Shown here: piece after piece, positions 5,729 through 7,583 of the stretch
How the letters are laid out: each line of letters opens with the position of its first letter
Numbering within the stretch: the first letter of the stretch is position 1
Notes under the pieces: generated by a model
The model's input: only the letters and a program-made list of their open reading frames with translations
Told to the model about the DNA's origin: nothing
The model's database searches: none
Source: Treponema sp.
GTDB lineage: Bacteria; Spirochaetota; Spirochaetia; Treponematales; Breznakiellaceae
Direction of reading: 5' to 3'
Assembly: GCA_031254175.1 (NCBI GenBank)
Contig: JAIRUY010000238.1
Coordinates: 1 to 7,583 of the forward strand
Length of the DNA stretch: 7,583 nt
Translations under genes and position numbers: made by a program

Positions 5729-5753
5729 TATGAAATCTAAAAAGATTTCATAA
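5728..5753 (-). repeat. Perfect 11-bp inverted repeat across the rplN stop
   Basis: In transcript sense the sequence is TTATGAAATCT, loop TTTT, then AGATTTCATAA: an uninterrupted 11-bp stem with a 4-base loop, only two of the pairs being G-C. The 5' arm holds the last codon and TGA stop of rplN (5748-5750); the 3' arm ends at the rplX Shine-Dalgarno. No long U run follows the stem and it is AT-rich, so it does not look like an intrinsic terminator. An RNA hairpin in translation coupling or processing is possible. Confidence 0.75.
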
Positions 5754-6119
5754 TACCTCCGGGGCAAGGGAAACGATTTTCATAAATTCGCTTCTTTCCC
5801 TTAATTCCCTTGCAACAGGACCGAAGATACGTTTTCCTTTCGGGTTTAACGCAGCGTCAATAATTACACAGGCATTATCATCAAATCTGATATATGTCCC
5901 GTCAGGGCGGCGGTATTCCTTGTGAATACGCACTACAACCGCTTTTTCCACAGAGCCTTTCTTAATGGTTGATGTAGGCAATGCTTCCTTTACCGCCACC
6001 ACAACAATATCACCGATACTGGCATACCTTCTGCGGGTACCGCCCAGAACCTTTATACACTGTGCTAATTTGGCACCTGAATTATCCGCCACATTCAGGA
6101 AGCTTTCAACTTGAATCAT
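5748..6119 (-). CDS. rplN: 50S ribosomal protein L14
   Basis: L14 lies at the subunit interface, forms intersubunit bridges with 16S rRNA and contacts L19; it is also the docking site of the silencing factor RsfS. The 123-residue product matches the 122-residue family norm. MIQVESFLNVADNSGAK (1-17), CIKVLGGTRRRYASIGDIVVVAVKEA (21-46), the VVVRIHKEYRRPDGTYIRFDDNACVII block (61-87) and FGPVARELRERSEFMKIVSLAPEVL are all classic. The ATG at 6119 follows GGGGAGAG, 15 bases after the rpsQ stop. It is the only gene here ending in TGA; that stop lies in a hairpin. In E. coli a promoter precedes rplN; there is little room for one here. Confidence 0.99.
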   Translation of the reverse strand: MIQVESFLNVADNSGAKLAQCIKVLGGTRRRYASIGDIVVVAVKEALPTSTIKKGSVEKAVVVRIHKEYRRPDGTYIRFDDNACVIIDAALNPKGKRIFGPVARELRERSEFMKIVSLAPEVL

Positions 6120-6134
6120 TTTCTTTCTCTCCCC

Positions 6135-6398
6135 TTATCTGGCGCGCTCAACAATTTCGGCAAGCTTCCAGCTTTTTTCTTTGCTGATTGGCCTGCATTC
6201 TATTACACGGACACGATCGCCGATCTTAGCCTCATTCTTTTCATCATGAGCCTTGACTTTCTTTGATTGTTTGACATATTTCTTGTAAAGAGGATGCAAA
6301 GCAAGAGTTTCAATGCTTACAACAATGGTCTTCTCCATCTTATTGCTCTTTACCAAACCAATAAATTCCTTTTTTCTGCTCTTAACCTGTTCTGTCAT
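6135..6398 (-). CDS. rpsQ: 30S ribosomal protein S17
   Basis: S17 is an early-assembly small-subunit protein binding the 5' domain of 16S rRNA. The 87-residue product, close to the 84 of E. coli, is an OB-fold protein: RKKEFIGLVKSNKMEKTIVVS (8-28), HPLYKKYVKQSKKVKAHDE (35-53) and the family signature GDRVRVIECRPISKEKSWKL (60-79). The start at 6398 overlaps the rpmC stop by one base (TAATG), with GGGGGC upstream, so translational coupling to L29 is likely. Last gene of the S10 operon part. Confidence 0.98.
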   Translation of the reverse strand: MTEQVKSRKKEFIGLVKSNKMEKTIVVSIETLALHPLYKKYVKQSKKVKAHDEKNEAKIGDRVRVIECRPISKEKSWKLAEIVERAR

Positions 6399-6631
6399 TA
6401 TTTAGCCCCCGCCACGGAATTTAATTTTTTTGCACCGCCGTCCGCAGACCTCTCATGAGCGCCTATTAATGTGTTCAGCCGGGCTATTTGCCTCCGCATC
6501 GTACGTTTCTGAAGAGGATTGTCTACATGACCAATAACAATCTTAAAACGGAATTCCATATATTTCTTTTTCAGCTCGTCCCTCTTGGCTTTCAACTCTT
6601 GATAAGACAAGTTTTTGAATGAATTTTTCAT
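6398..6631 (-). CDS. rpmC: 50S ribosomal protein L29, slightly long C-terminus
   Basis: L29 is a two-helix hairpin protein beside the peptide exit tunnel, next to L23, where trigger factor and SRP dock. The 77-residue product contains LSYQELKAKRDELKKKYMEFRF (8-29), then the HVDNPLQKRTMRRQIARLNTLI part (35-56) with the usual N-P and RRxIARLxT features. E. coli L29 is 63 residues; here a Ser/Gly/Lys tail (about 57-77, ADGGAKKLNSVAGAK) follows the second helix. The ATG at 6631 has TAGGAG upstream, fused to the rplP stop. It overlaps rpsQ by one base. Confidence 0.97.
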   Translation of the reverse strand: MKNSFKNLSYQELKAKRDELKKKYMEFRFKIVIGHVDNPLQKRTMRRQIARLNTLIGAHERSADGGAKKLNSVAGAK

Positions 6632-6639
6632 TATGTCTC

Positions 6640-7068
6640 CTAAGCCCCAAGTTCCATATCCGAACGAGCAACAAACTTTGTTTTAATCGGAAGTTTTGAC
6701 CCGGCAAGAGCCATTGCTTCTTCTGCGAGAGCACGGTTAATGCCGCCGCCAAGCTCAAACATTACTGTTCCCGGTTTTACAACCGCTACCCAATATTCCG
6801 GCCCGCCTTTTCCCTTGCCCATTCTGGTTTCAGCCGGTTTCTTGGAAAAAGGTTTATCCGGAAAAATTCGTATCCACATCTTGCCGCCGCGTTTCACATG
6901 ACGGTTTATCGCAACGCGGGCTGCTTCCAACTGCCGGTTTGTAATCCACATCCTGTCTAATGCAACCAAGGCGTAATCACCAAACGCGACACTGTTGCAC
7001 CTAGTGGCATTTCCCGGCATATTGCCTCTTTGTACCTTGCGGCGTTTTACACGTTTCGGGCTTAACAT
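6640..7068 (-). CDS. rplP: 50S ribosomal protein L16
   Basis: L16 binds 23S rRNA near the A-site tRNA elbow and is required late in 50S maturation. The 142-residue product shows MLSPKRVKRRKVQRG (1-15), VAFGDYALVAL (27-37), WITNRQLEAARVAINRHVKRGGK (41-63), the block WIRIFPDKPFSKKPAETRMG (65-84) and KGGPEYWVAVVKPGTVMFE (87-105), closing with KLPIKTKFVARSD. R82, in the ETRMGKGKG loop, matches the arginine that is hydroxylated in some proteobacteria; whether that happens here is unknown. A clean GAGGT lies before the ATG at 7068. Unusually for this operon, 69 bases with two inverted repeats separate it from rpsC. Confidence 0.99.
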   Translation of the reverse strand: MLSPKRVKRRKVQRGNMPGNATRCNSVAFGDYALVALDRMWITNRQLEAARVAINRHVKRGGKMWIRIFPDKPFSKKPAETRMGKGKGGPEYWVAVVKPGTVMFELGGGINRALAEEAMALAGSKLPIKTKFVARSDMELGA

Positions 7069-7084
7069 ATTCTAACCTCAATAT

Positions 7085-7107
7085 GATGCGGTTGTACAAA
7101 CCGCACC
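7085..7107 (-). repeat. GC-rich stem-loop upstream of rplP
   Basis: In transcript sense TGCGGTT, loop TGTAC, then AACCGCA: a perfect 7-bp stem (7099-7105 with 7087-7093). It extends by one G-U and one G-C pair to 9 bp. It lies about 10 bases before the rplP Shine-Dalgarno and is not followed by a U run, so it is not an intrinsic terminator. Confidence 0.65.
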
Positions 7108-7118
7108 TTTAAATCGAA

Positions 7119-7137
7119 AATGAAATGTAATTTCATT
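7119..7137 (-). repeat. AT-rich stem-loop directly after the rpsC stop
   Basis: In transcript sense AATGAAAT, loop TAC, then ATTTCATT: a perfect 8-bp stem starting on the base after the rpsC TAG. Only one pair is G-C, so it is weak. A short U-rich stretch (TTCGATTT) follows but is not a clean terminator tract. Its arms share ATGAAAT/ATTTCAT with the rplN-rplX hairpin. Confidence 0.6.
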
Positions 7138-7583
7138 CTAACTCCTGACAGGAGCCCGTTCCCGCCGTTTGCGGACAAGAGCGCCTGCGTCTTCTTTCTG
7201 TTCTTTGCCGTATTTCATGCCGTTGTAAACCCAAACCTTTACTCCGATTGAACCAAACGGCGTATGGGCTTCGGCAAAACCATAATCTATATCTGCTCTT
7301 AAAGTATGAAGAGGAATGCGTCCTTCCTTGGCTTCTTCGGTGCGGGACATTTCCGCTCCTCCGAGTCGTCCTGAAAGCCTTACCTTTACTCCCTGAGCAT
7401 TGCCTTTCTTTATTGCATTTGAAATTGCCTGCTTCATTGTCCGTCTGAAAGAAGACCGGGCCAAGAGCTGGCGCGCAATATTCTGCGCAATAATTTGCGC
7501 ATTGTTATCTGCGTTTCTCACTTCCTTGATTTTAATCTGAACTTTTTTACTTACCTTTTTCTGCAGGTCATTGCCGATTTTTT
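7138..7583 (-). CDS. rpsC: 30S ribosomal protein S3, C-terminal part (5' end beyond the window)
   Basis: S3 lies at the mRNA entry tunnel on the back of the 30S head and, with S4 and S5, helps unwind mRNA. The frame is open to the window edge; 147 residues are visible and roughly 80 at the N-terminus, including the GxxG loop of the KH domain, are missing. The visible part begins KIGNDLQKKVSKKVQIKIKE, the end of the KH domain, then shows IARQLLARSSFRRTMKQAI, the signature VKVRLSGRLGGAEMSRTE, EGRIPLHTLRADIDYG and IGVKVWVYNGMKYG, all S3 C-terminal domain. It ends in a short basic tail (RKRRERAPVRS). GTG at 7521 is an internal valine, not a start. Confidence 0.98.
   Translation of the reverse strand, partial: KIGNDLQKKVSKKVQIKIKEVRNADNNAQIIAQNIARQLLARSSFRRTMKQAISNAIKKGNAQGVKVRLSGRLGGAEMSRTEEAKEGRIPLHTLRADIDYGFAEAHTPFGSIGVKVWVYNGMKYGKEQKEDAGALVRKRRERAPVRS

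Larger units (their letters stand above)
7069..7137 (-). other. rpsC-rplP intergenic spacer, longest gap in the window
   Basis: This 69-base stretch holds two stem-loops (7119-7137 and 7085-7107) and the rplP Shine-Dalgarno sequence (GAGGT). I see no convincing -35/-10 pair with proper spacing, no ORF and no U-tract terminator. All other junctions in the window are 28 bases or shorter, which makes this spacer a candidate for RNA-level control. Confidence 0.7.

Noticed and set aside
5728..5753. Intrinsic transcription terminator between rplN and rplX
   Set aside because: The stem is AT-rich, and what follows it is the rplX ribosome-binding site, not a U run; essential genes continue downstream.
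6120..6134. A separate spc-operon promoter before rplN
   Set aside because: Only 15 bases separate rpsQ and rplN and they are taken up by the Shine-Dalgarno region; a promoter would have to lie inside rpsQ, and I could not support one.
7069..7137. Promoter in the rpsC-rplP spacer
   Set aside because: TTGTAC and CATATT can be picked out but with about 8 bases between them, far from the 16-18 needed; no better pair seen.
1..7583. A previously undescribed system (defence, mobile or biosynthetic) in the window
   Set aside because: All coding space is accounted for by 18 standard ribosomal-protein and secretion genes in their classic order; there is no unassigned gene and no gap above 69 bases.

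Overview
The window is one continuous block of ribosomal-protein genes plus secY, all on the minus strand, so transcription runs from high to low coordinates. It covers the end of the S10 operon, the whole spc operon and the start of the alpha operon: rpsC (3' part), rplP, rpmC, rpsQ, rplN, rplX, rplE, rpsN, rpsH, rplF, rplR, rpsE, rpmD, rplO, secY, rpmJ, rpsM, rpsK (5' end). Sixteen genes are complete and two run off the edges. No gene is broken and no mobile element, tRNA, CRISPR array or foreign-looking segment is visible.

Organism: a bacterium of mid-range GC (mid-40s percent by eye). secY is followed directly by rpmJ, rpsM and rpsK, without the adk, map and infA genes that often sit there. 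From memory of family gene orders, this layout together with the flavour of the proteins (L18, S11, L24 and S13 in particular) fits a spirochaete of the Treponema/Borrelia side. That placement is inference; a tree of SecY or S3 would settle it. S14 and L36 are the zinc-binding (four-ligand) forms and L24 carries two CxxC pairs.

Layout: 7583-7138 S3; 7137-7069 a 69-base gap with two inverted repeats, the longest non-coding stretch; 7068-6135 L16, L29, S17; 6119-4839 L14, L24, L5, with a perfect 11-bp hairpin across the L14 stop codon; 4830-2437 S14, S8, L6, L18, S5, L30; 2437-1931 L15; 1930-602 SecY; 573-460 L36; 448-83 S13; 67-1 S11. There is no gene-free stretch above 300 bases.

The genes work as one expression unit. 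Spacing is 0-28 bases everywhere except at rpsC/rplP. Three junctions overlap as TAATG, one is TAA followed at once by ATG, and at six junctions the upstream TAG stop is fused with the next Shine-Dalgarno sequence (TAGG...). No promoter or intrinsic terminator is evident, including at the S10/spc and spc/alpha boundaries. The products are small- and large-subunit proteins in near-stoichiometric demand, plus the SecY channel through which ribosomes export membrane and secreted proteins.

I find no new biological system. The points worth a second look are the RNA hairpins at rplN/rplX and rpsC/rplP, the long N-terminal extension of S5 with a tandem 15-bp duplication, and the systematic stop/Shine-Dalgarno fusion.
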